DNA of 64,000 bases from a virus: positions 1 through 64,000 of IMG/VR virus record IMGVR_UViG_3300026484_000515; one strand, written 5' to 3'. Of this stretch, positions 43,039 to 52,121 are shown piece after piece. The notes under the pieces were generated by a model. That model was not told the DNA's origin. It worked only from the letters and a program-made list of their open reading frames with translations, and ran no database searches. Each line of letters opens with the position of its first letter. Position 1 is the first letter of the stretch. Made by a program: the position numbers and the translations under genes.

Positions 43039-43992
43039 ATGGATATTTGGGCGGAAAAGTATAGACCAAAGAAATTTGAAGATTTGATACTTCCTTCAAC
43101 AGTTGAAAATCTTTACAAGAAAATTCTTGAAACAAAAGAAATTCCTAATTTACTTTTGTATTCTTCACCTGGAACAGGAAAAACATCGTCTGTAAAGGTT
43201 CTTGCAAAAGAATTAGATTATGAAGTTTTATATATCAATGCTTCTCTTGAAAACACAATAGATGTAATAAGAACAAAAGTTCAAACTTTTGCTGCTTCTA
43301 AATCATTCTTTGGAAAAAGGAAACTATGTTTTCTTGATGAGGCAGATAGAATTTCAATAGATGGTTTAAATTCACTAAAAGTGTTGATAGAACAGTTTTC
43401 TTCTAATTGTTCATTTGTAATAGCAACTAATTACATTGCAAAATTTCCTGAACCAATTATTTCAAGATTCCAAGTGGTCAATTTTGAAGAATATGATGAG
43501 GAAGAGGAAAGAGAATTACAGAAAAAATATGCTGGAAGATTGTTAAAAATTCTGAAAAATGAAGGTGTAAAAAATGTTGATAAGGAATTAAAAAGAGCAC
43601 TTATAAGACTTGTTCAAAAAACTTTTCCTGACTTAAGAAAAGCAATTGTAGAGTTGCAAAGATTGTATTATTCTTATGGAGAAAATATTACAGTAGAAGC
43701 AGTTGATAAACATGTGAAGGATTTTATTGAAGAAACTATCAAAAAGATTTATCAAGGAAAGTATAGAGAAGTGGTCAAAGAAATTCTTTCTAAACTTACT
43801 CCTGAACAATTTTATGTGGAAGTTTATCGGAAAATGAAGAAAGCAGTAAACGTTTCTGATGAAGATTTAATGGGTGTAATGATGATTCTTGCCAAGTATG
43901 CTCACCAGCATTATATTACAGTTGATAGAGAATTAAATCTTGCTGCTTGTATAGCTGAGTTAATTACATTCCTTATGAAGGAGAAAAAATGA
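43039..43992 (+). CDS. 44: clamp loader large subunit gp44 (AAA+)
   Basis: A 317-residue RFC/DnaX-type ATPase. WAEKYRPKKFEDL is the family start, Walker A SSPGTGKT (42-49), Walker B LCFLDEADR, sensor-1 VIATN, and SRC-like PIISRFQVV. It loads gp45 onto primer-template junctions using ATP. Overlaps gp62 by 4 bases. Confidence 0.95.
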   Translation: MDIWAEKYRPKKFEDLILPSTVENLYKKILETKEIPNLLLYSSPGTGKTSSVKVLAKELDYEVLYINASLENTIDVIRTKVQTFAASKSFFGKRKLCFLDEADRISIDGLNSLKVLIEQFSSNCSFVIATNYIAKFPEPIISRFQVVNFEEYDEEEERELQKKYAGRLLKILKNEGVKNVDKELKRALIRLVQKTFPDLRKAIVELQRLYYSYGENITVEAVDKHVKDFIEETIKKIYQGKYREVVKEILSKLTPEQFYVEVYRKMKKAVNVSDEDLMGVMMILAKYAHQHYITVDRELNLAACIAELITFLMKEKK

Positions 43993-44402
43993 ATCCTTTT
44001 GAACTTGCAAAGAAATTAATGAAAGGTGAAGCAATTACAGATGATGAATACCGTTTAATTCAGAAACATTACTATCTTTTAAGGCGGATATTTGCTTCCA
44101 GAATGTATTTTGCATATGTTTTGAATAATACTAACATTTACACATTTACACCAGAAATGATAGCAGATTATATGAAGTATGTAATTCCATATGTGGTTTA
44201 TCATTATCGTTTGAAAAAAGAGCAATATCTCAAAAATATCTTTCCTAAAAAGAAAGATAAAGAGGAAAAGAAAGAATTTTATGAGTATCTTACAAGACTT
44301 GGATATGATTATAAAACTTATGAAATGGCAAAAGAAATGAGTGAAGAATATAAGGAAATAGAAAAAGAATTCAAAAAAGTTAAAAAGGAGTTAAAGAAGT
44401 GA
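43989..44402 (+). CDS. 62: clamp loader small subunit gp62-like
   Basis: A 137-residue helical protein placed exactly where gp62 lies, between gp44 and polymerase, with ATGA overlap to gp44. T4 gp62 is 187 residues, so this one is short. The sequence similarity is weak by eye; position is the main evidence. Confidence 0.65.
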   Translation: MNPFELAKKLMKGEAITDDEYRLIQKHYYLLRRIFASRMYFAYVLNNTNIYTFTPEMIADYMKYVIPYVVYHYRLKKEQYLKNIFPKKKDKEEKKEFYEYLTRLGYDYKTYEMAKEMSEEYKEIEKEFKKVKKELKK

Positions 44403-45523
44403 AAGATGCTTTTTATTTGAGAATTTTGAAAATACCTTTTAAAGAAAGGATATATCATCGTTTTTATGAGAATGGTAAGAGAAAAGAGGAAATTTTTGAT
44501 TTTCCTGTTTCATTTGTTATCAAAAACAATGCTTCATTAAATGACTATCCGGAACATTGGGGAGTTTATAAGAAATTCATTAGCAATGAAGAGTATTTGT
44601 TAGTAAAAGATAAGAAGATTGATACAGATTCTTATAAAGTTGAAAAACCTGATATAAAAACTCTTTTTACAATTTTAAAATATCCAGAACCTATTAGATA
44701 TGATAAATCAAAAATTCGGATTTTAAACATAGATATAGAAGTTCATTCGGAAAAAGAATTTCCAAAACCAGAAATTGCAAAACATCCGATTGTGTCTATT
44801 ACATGTCAGGATATGGTAGAGAATAAATTTTGGGTTTTTGCTTTAGGAAAAGAAGTGGAAATAAAACAACCAAATGTGAAAGCATTCTTTTTTGATTCAG
44901 AAAAAGAATTGATTGTTAAATTCTTAAAATTTTATCAAAAATTCCATCCGGATATCATAACAGGATGGTATATAAGTGGATTTGATATCCCTTATATTCA
45001 AAATAGAATTGTCAATCTTTTCCAGAATTCTGAAAAAAGATTAATTGCTCTTGCTACATTTTCTTTAATTTCAAAAAAGTTAATGAAAGAAGTTATAGAT
45101 GTATATCTATCTAAGAGACCTTTGAAAGATTTAGAAGATTACCTAAAAACAAAAATCCATGGTGCAGCTGTTCTTGATTACATAGACCTTTATAAAAAAT
45201 TTCAACTTAAAAAGTTATCATCTTATTCTCTTGATTCTGTTGCTTCATTTGAATTAGGGGAGCATAAGATTGATTATTCGGAATATCTTTCTCTTAAAAA
45301 TTTGTATAAGGAAAACTTTCAAAAGTTTATAGAGTATAACATACGAGATGTTGAGTTGGTCTATCTTATAGACAAAAAAGTAAAGTTTATTGACTTGACG
45401 TTGCTTATGAGTTATGCTGCAAGAAGTGATTTTGAAGATGTTCTTGGTGTAGTTAAAAGATGGGAAAAGAAAATATTCTATTATTTGATGACTGAGTATA
45501 AAACATTTATTTGCAAAAATTAA
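44399..45523 (+). CDS. 43A: DNA polymerase gp43, N-terminal (3'-5' exonuclease) part
   Basis: A 374-residue protein with the family B exonuclease half only. Exo I is LNIDIEV (Asp112, Glu114), Exo II is TGWYISGFDIPYI (Asp196; the usual Asn before it is Tyr191), Exo III is YNIRDVEL (Tyr313, Asp317). It ends at KTFICKN, just before the segment where the palm begins. It starts at GTG 44399, overlapping the gp62 stop. The polymerase domain is a separate gene at 47684, 2.16 kb on, with a methyltransferase between. Split gp43 is known in some Aeromonas T4-like phages. Confidence 0.92.
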   Translation: MKDAFYLRILKIPFKERIYHRFYENGKRKEEIFDFPVSFVIKNNASLNDYPEHWGVYKKFISNEEYLLVKDKKIDTDSYKVEKPDIKTLFTILKYPEPIRYDKSKIRILNIDIEVHSEKEFPKPEIAKHPIVSITCQDMVENKFWVFALGKEVEIKQPNVKAFFFDSEKELIVKFLKFYQKFHPDIITGWYISGFDIPYIQNRIVNLFQNSEKRLIALATFSLISKKLMKEVIDVYLSKRPLKDLEDYLKTKIHGAAVLDYIDLYKKFQLKKLSSYSLDSVASFELGEHKIDYSEYLSLKNLYKENFQKFIEYNIRDVELVYLIDKKVKFIDLTLLMSYAARSDFEDVLGVVKRWEKKIFYYLMTEYKTFICKN

Positions 45524-45542
45524 ATTTTTGATGGTGAAAATT

Positions 45543-47672
45543 ATGATGTCCCTTATTAAAATTTCTGAAATATCAGAAAAAGATTTAAATTTATTGAAGA
45601 TAAAAGATTTAGTTGAAATAAAAGAAGCTAATCAGTTTAAAAAACTTTTAATTAATGATTTGTATTATTATTTGAGAAATCATGGAATAGAAGAAGATGA
45701 AGTTTTTGAAATTATCATGAATCTGTTTCTTATGAAAATTTATGATGAATTAAAACATATCGATAAGCCAGAAGAAGAACTGGATTTTCAAATAAAACCA
45801 GAAGATTATTTTAATCCTGATAATTTTTATAAGAGAATGAAAAAATTGTTATTTGAAGTTTATACTGAATTGTTTTATGAAGATGTTGAAATAGCAAGAA
45901 AAAAAGAAATTTTAAAACATAAGGAAAAAGAAAAAATTCTTTTAGAAATTGTTTTTCATCTTCAAAAATTTAAATTTAGAAGTTTAAGGTTTTTGGATGA
46001 GGATATTATTGGAGATATTTTTCTTAATTTTTTACATTCTATTTTCAGACAAAATAAAGGTCTTTTCTTTACTCATCCTAATATATGTCAATTTGTATGT
46101 AAATCTTTAGGTATAGAGAAAGTTAAAGATGATTTAATTGAAAAACAGTCTTGTAAATTTATACTTGATCCATCTTGTGGTTCAGGTGCTTTTTTAATAT
46201 CAGCTTTGCGTTTATTGTTTTTGAATTGTAGTGAAGTAGATAAAAGAAAATTTGCATCTAAAATTTTATACGGAATTGATAGTGATCCTAAGAACGTAAT
46301 TTTATGTAAAGTGAATATGTTTGTTCATGGTGATTGTTTTGGAAATATCTACAAAGGAGATGCTTTAGAACCTCTTATTGATTTACCATTTCCTTTTGTA
46401 AAAGAAGAGAATATTGAAAGATTTGATAATGGAGTAACTAAAGAAAGTTTAAAGGGAGGAAATGGAGTAGATTTCATTATTTCTAATCCTCCATTTAGTT
46501 TAAAGAAGAAATTTAAAGAATGTGAACATTTTAGAATGAAAGATTTTATTCCTTTTAAGAATGGTGTTACTAATGCTTCAGAATGTCTTTTTATTGAAAG
46601 ATGGTTTCAACTTCTTAAACCGAAAGGTCGTTTGGGTGTTGTTTTACCTTGTGCATTATTTGATAGTAAGGAATATTTAGAAGCAAAACTATTATTTTCA
46701 TGTTATTTTAAAATTGTGGCAATTATAAGTCTTCCTGAACATGTTTTCTTTCCTTATGCGCAACAGAAAACGGTTTTAGTTTTTGCAGAGAGAAGGGATA
46801 TTAAGGAAAGTAATGAACTTTATAATGTTTTACTAAAAAACGGAAAGGAAGGATTAGTAAAAAGAATAGGAACAGAAAAGATTATCTGTTTTAATGTTGA
46901 AAATATAGGTTATAGAAGGTTAAAAAGACAAAGAAATATCATTACAGAAAAAGTGGATAAAAATGATCTTACAGATGATTTAGCAAAAATAATACTTGAC
47001 GCATTTGAAGGGAATTTTACTGAATCTTCTAAAGTAATTGTAAAAAGTTTAAAAGATTTTTGGCAAAATCAAAATTTGCATGTTTCTTCTTTCAAGAAAG
47101 ATAGAGAAACTATTACACTTAAGGAAATGGGTTGGAAAATAGTAGCTGTTGAAAAAATAGAATATGAAGAATTGAAGGATATAGATGTTGAAAATTTATT
47201 TTTGTGCGAAACAGGTGACATAGTTTCTGGCGGAGCAGGTATTATAACGCCCAAAAAACTTAGTGCCACTACTTCGTCCAATAGAGAAAGAATTTTAAAG
47301 AAAATAAAAAGCGGAAAATTCGGTCGTCTTAAGGAAGGGGATGTAATTATAGCGCCTGTTAGAGTTTATCAAGGCAAGATAGCTGTTGTGCTGGGGGAAG
47401 CGTCTAATTTTCTCTTTTCCAAGGACTTTATAGTTCTCAGAAAGGAAGATATTACTGATCCCCTGGAGTCTCTTTTTGTGTTCAAAGTTTTAACTGAAAA
47501 GGAAAATCTTGATAGACTTATGGAACTTTCATCTACGGGGAAAAGTGGGTATCCTAAAATAAAAGACAAGGAGAAAATTTTGGAAATTGGATTTTTTAAA
47601 CTTGAAATTGAAAAGAAAGAACTTAAGGAACTTAAAAGTCTTTATGAAACAATTTATAAGAAACTTTTTTAA
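45543..47672 (+). CDS. type I-like N6-adenine DNA methyltransferase with specificity domain
   Basis: About 709 residues. Likely start is ATG 45543 or 45546, after GGTG; a TTG at 45528 would add five residues. N-terminal helical region, then the HsdM-like core: FFTHPNICQFVCKSL, motif I DPSCGSGAFL (near 210), motif IV SNPPF (near 315). The last ~190 residues resemble an HsdS-type target-recognition domain (LFLCETGDIVSGG, LKEGDVIIAPVRVYQGK, then a coiled coil). There is one TRD only, and no nuclease or HsdR domain was seen. It lies between the two DNA polymerase pieces. It likely methylates phage DNA against host restriction or marks replication state. Confidence 0.85.
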   Translation: MMSLIKISEISEKDLNLLKIKDLVEIKEANQFKKLLINDLYYYLRNHGIEEDEVFEIIMNLFLMKIYDELKHIDKPEEELDFQIKPEDYFNPDNFYKRMKKLLFEVYTELFYEDVEIARKKEILKHKEKEKILLEIVFHLQKFKFRSLRFLDEDIIGDIFLNFLHSIFRQNKGLFFTHPNICQFVCKSLGIEKVKDDLIEKQSCKFILDPSCGSGAFLISALRLLFLNCSEVDKRKFASKILYGIDSDPKNVILCKVNMFVHGDCFGNIYKGDALEPLIDLPFPFVKEENIERFDNGVTKESLKGGNGVDFIISNPPFSLKKKFKECEHFRMKDFIPFKNGVTNASECLFIERWFQLLKPKGRLGVVLPCALFDSKEYLEAKLLFSCYFKIVAIISLPEHVFFPYAQQKTVLVFAERRDIKESNELYNVLLKNGKEGLVKRIGTEKIICFNVENIGYRRLKRQRNIITEKVDKNDLTDDLAKIILDAFEGNFTESSKVIVKSLKDFWQNQNLHVSSFKKDRETITLKEMGWKIVAVEKIEYEELKDIDVENLFLCETGDIVSGGAGIITPKKLSATTSSNRERILKKIKSGKFGRLKEGDVIIAPVRVYQGKIAVVLGEASNFLFSKDFIVLRKEDITDPLESLFVFKVLTEKENLDRLMELSSTGKSGYPKIKDKEKILEIGFFKLEIEKKELKELKSLYETIYKKLF

Positions 47673-47683
47673 AAGGAGGGAAC

Positions 47684-49288
47684 ATGTCAGACAAAAAAAT
47701 AATAGGTGCTTATGTAAAAGATATAAATCCTGGTGTTTATAAGAATGTATGTGTCTTTGATATAACATCTTCTTATCCTAATCAAATAATTCATTGTAAC
47801 ATTTCACCAGAAACTTATATTCCGGAAATTCCTGAAGATTTGAGATACATTTTAACAGAAAGACTTGAAGATCACTTAATAAGACCACCTAAAATTCAAT
47901 CAGAATTAGATGATATTTTGAGGAAAGTTTTCTTTGATTTGGATTGGTTTGAAGAGAAAGTAACACCATATTTGAAAGCAAATGATTTAATCCTTACAGC
48001 AAATTTAACTCTTTTTAGGAAAGATAAAATAGGTTCATTTGCAAGATTGACAAAGATAACTTTTGAAAACAGAAAAAAGTGGAAGAGAATTTATCAAGCG
48101 CTTGAGAGATTATACGGTTTACTTGAAAAAGGTGAAATTTCTCAAGAGAATTTGAAGAATGAAATAAAAAAGCTAATTGAAACATATCAGGAGAATTTTG
48201 AAATTGTAGCTTTCTTGAAAGAACTTTTGAGTAATGAAAGAATAACAAAAGAAAAATTGCATGATTTTATGACAACTGCTGATTTGATTCAGTATGCTCT
48301 TAAAGTTGAAATCAATGCATTTTATGGTGCTTTTTCTAATACAGGGTTTATGTTCTTTGAGAAAAATATGGCACAGACCATTACAGCTATGGGACAGTTA
48401 TGTATAAGAGGAGTTGCTAATGAAATAGAAAAAAGAATTAAGGGTTGTGTTAACATATACAATGATACAGATTCTTGTTTCCTCATGTTTCCTGAAATAG
48501 AAAACCCTTATGATATTCTGAAAAAAGAAGAGGAAATTAACAAAGTAATTAATGATTATTTTGATAGACTGACAGAAGTTTTAAATTTAACTGAAAGAAG
48601 AATTTTTATGGAAATGGAAACAGTTTCTGATATTTCAATTTTCATGGCTAAAAAGAAATACATAATGAAATTGATTTGGAAAGAAGGTGTTGAATATGAT
48701 AAAGATGAAAAGCCATATCACTATAAGATAAAAGGATTTGATGTAATAAAATCTTCTACGCCAGAATTTGCAAGGGAAAGACTTGAAAAGGTTATAGATA
48801 TGACGTTTGATTACTTGATGGGTAAAAGTGATTTGAATATTATAAGGAAATATTTGCAAGATGAATACAGAAACTTTCTTAAAGCACCTGTTGAAGATAT
48901 TGCTTTTGCAAGACAGGTGAACAATATTGGTAAGTTTTTGTCAAATTCAGGACTTTACAAAAAAGGAACTCCTGTTCATGTTAAAGGAGCAATCATTTAC
49001 AATCGGTTGGTAGATATTCTGAATTTGCCTGTTGATAAGATATATGATGGTGATAAAATAAAGTGGTTATATGTTCATGAAGATGGGAAGTATAAGACAA
49101 ATTCTATTGCCTTTAAACATTTTATGCCGAAAGAAATATTAAGAGAATTTAAGATAGATTATGAGAAGCAATATCAAATGGGAATGCTTGCACCTCTTGA
49201 ACCTTTATTCAAGGCAGTTGGTTGTTTGGATAAGATAAGTCTTGAAACTGAAAAACTGATGAGTCAAAAGAGAAATAGATTATTTTGA
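47684..49288 (+). CDS. 43B: DNA polymerase gp43, C-terminal (polymerase) part
   Basis: A 534-residue protein that continues family B polymerase: motif A DITSSYP (26-32), motif B KVEINAFYG (207-215), motif C YNDTDS (259-264), then a KKYIMK (KxY) motif and thumb. GAYVKDINPGVYKNV precedes motif A, which is normally internal to gp43. The ATG follows AAAGGAGGG, so it has its own ribosome-binding site. All polymerase motifs are present, so the split enzyme is probably functional as a heterodimer with the 374-residue part. Confidence 0.95.
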   Translation: MSDKKIIGAYVKDINPGVYKNVCVFDITSSYPNQIIHCNISPETYIPEIPEDLRYILTERLEDHLIRPPKIQSELDDILRKVFFDLDWFEEKVTPYLKANDLILTANLTLFRKDKIGSFARLTKITFENRKKWKRIYQALERLYGLLEKGEISQENLKNEIKKLIETYQENFEIVAFLKELLSNERITKEKLHDFMTTADLIQYALKVEINAFYGAFSNTGFMFFEKNMAQTITAMGQLCIRGVANEIEKRIKGCVNIYNDTDSCFLMFPEIENPYDILKKEEEINKVINDYFDRLTEVLNLTERRIFMEMETVSDISIFMAKKKYIMKLIWKEGVEYDKDEKPYHYKIKGFDVIKSSTPEFARERLEKVIDMTFDYLMGKSDLNIIRKYLQDEYRNFLKAPVEDIAFARQVNNIGKFLSNSGLYKKGTPVHVKGAIIYNRLVDILNLPVDKIYDGDKIKWLYVHEDGKYKTNSIAFKHFMPKEILREFKIDYEKQYQMGMLAPLEPLFKAVGCLDKISLETEKLMSQKRNRLF

Positions 49289-49298
49289 GGGGTGAATA

Positions 49299-50219
49299 AT
49301 GATACTAATTGATTTTACTCACTTGTTTTATAGGAATTTGTTTATGAACATTGATAAAATTGCAGCGAATGAAAACTTTTTATATCATGTAATTTTACAG
49401 GATTTGGTATTTTATGGAAAGAAATTTAATCACAATAAAAGAAATAGATTAGTAATTGCTTGTGATAATGGTTCATGGAGAAGAAAATTTTTTAAGGAAA
49501 ACAAAGATAGATTTCCAGAATATCAGCAACAGGATATAGGAAAATACAAGGGGACAAGAAAAAGACAGGAAATTCCTTTTTCTTATGAAAGAGCATATGA
49601 GATTATGGATGATACTATTGAAAAAATGGATAAATGGACAAATTTTGTGGTAATGAAAGTGAAAGATGCAGAAGCTGATGATATAATAGCAGTTTTAACA
49701 AAGAATTTAAAAGATGAACCTGTTGTAATTGTATCTTCGGATAAAGACTTTAAACAATTATTCAGATATAGAGATGATTTAATTATTTTTGACCCGATAA
49801 AGAAAAAAGAAATAAGAAGAAGAGATGTGATTAATCCTGACTTTTTCTTAAAAAAGCATATTATTATGGGTGATAGAATAGACGGAATACTTCCGATTAA
49901 GAAGAGATGTGGAGAGAAGACAGCTGAAAAAATGGCAAAAGAAATTGATAAATTACTCGCTTTAAACCCTGAAATGAAAGAAAGGTATGAGTTTAATGAA
50001 GTGTTAATATCTTTTGATAAAATACCTGAAGAAATTGAAAGGAAAATAATGGATGAGTGGGAAAAGAAAAAAGATGAATATAATTACAATGAAATAGAAT
50101 TGATGAGATGGCTGAATTCAAAATCCTTGAAACAACATTCAAGAAACATAAAGTTGTTTAAGGAAAATAGAGAAACGGATATAATGAAAAGGACATATTC
50201 ATTATCAGATTTACTTTAG
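49299..50219 (+). CDS. rnh: RNase H (FEN-1-like 5'-3' nuclease, T4 Rnh)
   Basis: A 306-residue flap-type nuclease that removes RNA primers. IDFTHLFYRN (active-site Asp), CDNGSWRRK, KGTRK, VMKVKDAEADDIIAVL (acidic cluster), IVSSDKDFKQL, and DRIDGILPIKKRCGEKTA (helix-hairpin-helix) match T4 RNase H (305 residues). GAGGGG precedes the ATG. Confidence 0.93.
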   Translation: MILIDFTHLFYRNLFMNIDKIAANENFLYHVILQDLVFYGKKFNHNKRNRLVIACDNGSWRRKFFKENKDRFPEYQQQDIGKYKGTRKRQEIPFSYERAYEIMDDTIEKMDKWTNFVVMKVKDAEADDIIAVLTKNLKDEPVVIVSSDKDFKQLFRYRDDLIIFDPIKKKEIRRRDVINPDFFLKKHIIMGDRIDGILPIKKRCGEKTAEKMAKEIDKLLALNPEMKERYEFNEVLISFDKIPEEIERKIMDEWEKKKDEYNYNEIELMRWLNSKSLKQHSRNIKLFKENRETDIMKRTYSLSDLL

Positions 50220-50229
50220 AGGTAGGAAA

Positions 50230-51132
50230 ATGATTTCGTTTAAGGGATTTCTATTTGAACAATTTAAAAGGGGAAAAGGAATTCAACATTTAATTGGAAT
50301 GAAACCTCTGGATTTTCTTCAACTATTACAAAAAATAGAAAAAGAATTGCCTAATGTAAAAGTTAAAATAACGGAAAAAGTGGATGGTGCTGCACTTACA
50401 ATAGGATTGGATAATGAAGGAAAATTCTTTATTCAGACAGCAAGAAGTGATAGAATTTATCATGGTAGTGAATTTGTAAAATTTGCTAAAGAAAGAAATA
50501 AACCATTAGATATAGCAAAAGCATATGAAAATCTGTTTAATTTTCTAAAGAATTATCAACCTTTACAAAAAGTTTTACGGAAGTATTTTAATGGAAAAGG
50601 ATATGGAATACGAGGAGAAGTTTTATGGATTGAACTTGCACAGGAAATAAAGGAAAAAGGAATTAGATTTGTTGCTATTGAATATGATAAAAACAAAATA
50701 GGACAGAAATTAACTTTTGTTCCTTTTAAAGTTCTTTATCTTGATGGAACAGAATTTGAAAAAGAAAAAGAATTGATAGAAGATTTGAAAAAGATAAGCA
50801 ATAGGGAAGTGAAAATAGAAACTCCAGATTTGGAAGTGGGAGATTTAAATTTTGAAATAGTTTTAAGAGATTACAGGGAGTTGTTAAAGAAGTATAAAGA
50901 CATTGAAAAAATTTTGAAGTCAAGAAAAAAGAAAGATAAAGAGGTAAAAGAAGTTCTGAAAAAGTTGATTCAGGAGTTGCAAAGAAAGTTGGCAAATGAA
51001 ATTATGCAGAAAGTTAAACATGGAAAGTTTGGAGATGAAATTGAAGGATTGGTTATTGACTTTTGTGGTGTTCAATGCAAAATTCAGTCTGAAACATTTA
51101 AAAAGAAAAAATTTGGTGAGGGTAAAGAATGA
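50230..51132 (+). CDS. RNA/DNA ligase-family nucleotidyltransferase with capsid-targeting-like N-terminus
   Basis: A 300-residue protein with covalent nucleotidyltransferase motifs: motif I EKVDGAAL (catalytic Lys50), motif III GIRGEVLWIEL, motif IV EIEGLVIDF, and a possible motif V VQCKIQS. It would join nicked RNA or DNA. The N-terminus MISFKGFLFEQF closely matches the NTase-like protein at 37640 (MISFKTFLLEGG) although the rest is unrelated. That signal-like start resembles T4 head-internal proteins. It overlaps the following kinase-like gene by 4 bases. Confidence 0.65.
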   Translation: MISFKGFLFEQFKRGKGIQHLIGMKPLDFLQLLQKIEKELPNVKVKITEKVDGAALTIGLDNEGKFFIQTARSDRIYHGSEFVKFAKERNKPLDIAKAYENLFNFLKNYQPLQKVLRKYFNGKGYGIRGEVLWIELAQEIKEKGIRFVAIEYDKNKIGQKLTFVPFKVLYLDGTEFEKEKELIEDLKKISNREVKIETPDLEVGDLNFEIVLRDYRELLKKYKDIEKILKSRKKKDKEVKEVLKKLIQELQRKLANEIMQKVKHGKFGDEIEGLVIDFCGVQCKIQSETFKKKKFGEGKE

Positions 51133-51791
51133 AGATAGTTACTTTTTCTGGATTTGCTTGTAATGGAAAAAGCACAATGATAGATGTTTTTTCAAAAATA
51201 TTTGGAAATGAATATAACGTCTGGATTTTTAAAGAAACAGCAAGATTAGTAGATGATACAATGGCTTATTTTGAGGAGAATTTAGAAATTGGAGATTTTG
51301 AAAAGAATATTCTTTGTTCAGAAGTATTTTGCCATGATATAATGTTTGAAATGAAAAAGAAAAATGAAGATGGATTGATATTGAAAGACAGAAGCATCTT
51401 TGATGTTCTTGCATTCATGGTTTTGAGAAATGAAACTGATATATGCAATGTTTTGGATTTTTTAAGAGAAAATTATGATGGTGAAAAGCATTTATCAAAC
51501 TTGTATGATGAAATCCTTTTTATAAGAGGAACAAGTGATGAGAATTTTATAAGTTCCATTTTAGAAGAAGATGAATTGCGAAAAAAGACTATATCAAATT
51601 TCTTTTCTTTACAGGATAAGTTTGAGGAGGTATGGAAAAGAATAGTAAAAACATATGAAGAGGAAACAGAAAAGTCATTAAATGTAAAAGTATTTTCTCA
51701 TCCCCATGAGTCTAATTTGACAATGTGGTTAATATATGCTAATATATGTTCCCTTTTGGGAAAGAAAAGTAATTTTGTAAAGGAGTTTTAA
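51129..51791 (+). CDS. P-loop kinase-like NTPase (AAA_28/NadR-kinase type)
   Basis: A 220-residue protein with an N-terminal P-loop (SGFACNGKST, 7-16), then KETARLVDDT, and DRSIFDVLAFMVL, as in NadR/Ttd14-type kinases. It likely phosphorylates a nucleotide or related small molecule, substrate undetermined. It is next to the ligase, which might share a repair pathway (compare T4 Pnk with RNA ligase), though it does not resemble Pnk in sequence. Confidence 0.55.
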   Translation: MKIVTFSGFACNGKSTMIDVFSKIFGNEYNVWIFKETARLVDDTMAYFEENLEIGDFEKNILCSEVFCHDIMFEMKKKNEDGLILKDRSIFDVLAFMVLRNETDICNVLDFLRENYDGEKHLSNLYDEILFIRGTSDENFISSILEEDELRKKTISNFFSLQDKFEEVWKRIVKTYEEETEKSLNVKVFSHPHESNLTMWLIYANICSLLGKKSNFVKEF

Positions 51792-51792
51792 A

Positions 51793-51936
51793 ATGGCTGA
51801 TAGGAAAAATAAATGGGATATGTGGGTATATACGGTTTCTAAAACCAAGGCAAGAAGAAGAGTGAAAAGATTGAGAAATAAAGCAAATAGAAGGATAACC
51901 AAGAGACAGATACGAGAGGAGTTAGAGGATTACTAA
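51793..51936 (+). CDS. small basic hypothetical protein (47 residues)
   Basis: A 47-codon gene behind AAGGAG, in the 150-base gap between the kinase-like and Cys-rich genes. It encodes a very Arg/Lys-rich protein (KARRRVKRLRNKANRRI...), suited to nucleic-acid binding. It overlaps the next ATG by one base. Confidence 0.6.
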   Translation: MADRKNKWDMWVYTVSKTKARRRVKRLRNKANRRITKRQIREELEDY

Positions 51937-52121
51937 TGAAAAGGAGATTTGATGGATATTTCTGTTATTATAGGGAAAAATGGAAAGGATGTAAGAAACA
52001 CAACAATATATGTTGCTATGTATGTGAATATTTCAATGAATGCAAAAAGGAATTAGAATTTAGAAAGTGGATGAATAAACATTGTGAATTTGAAAAAACT
52101 TATTGTCCAAACATGGTGTGA
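51936..52121 (+). CDS. cysteine-rich small protein
   Basis: A 61-residue protein with eight cysteines including CCYVC (26-30), probably metal-binding. It starts at the TAATG junction and overlaps the primase start (TGATG). Function unknown. Confidence 0.65.
   Translation: MKRRFDGYFCYYREKWKGCKKHNNICCYVCEYFNECKKELEFRKWMNKHCEFEKTYCPNMV

Noticed and set aside
45543-47672. Complete restriction-modification system
   Set aside because: Only methyltransferase and target-recognition parts are present. No endonuclease or HsdR-type translocase lies next to it; the PD-(D/E)XK protein at 3240 is 42 kb away.
45523-47684. Intein or group I intron between the polymerase halves
   Set aside because: The first half ends in a stop codon and the second has its own ribosome-binding site and start. 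No intein splice residues or intron core was seen, and the intervening frame is a complete methyltransferase.
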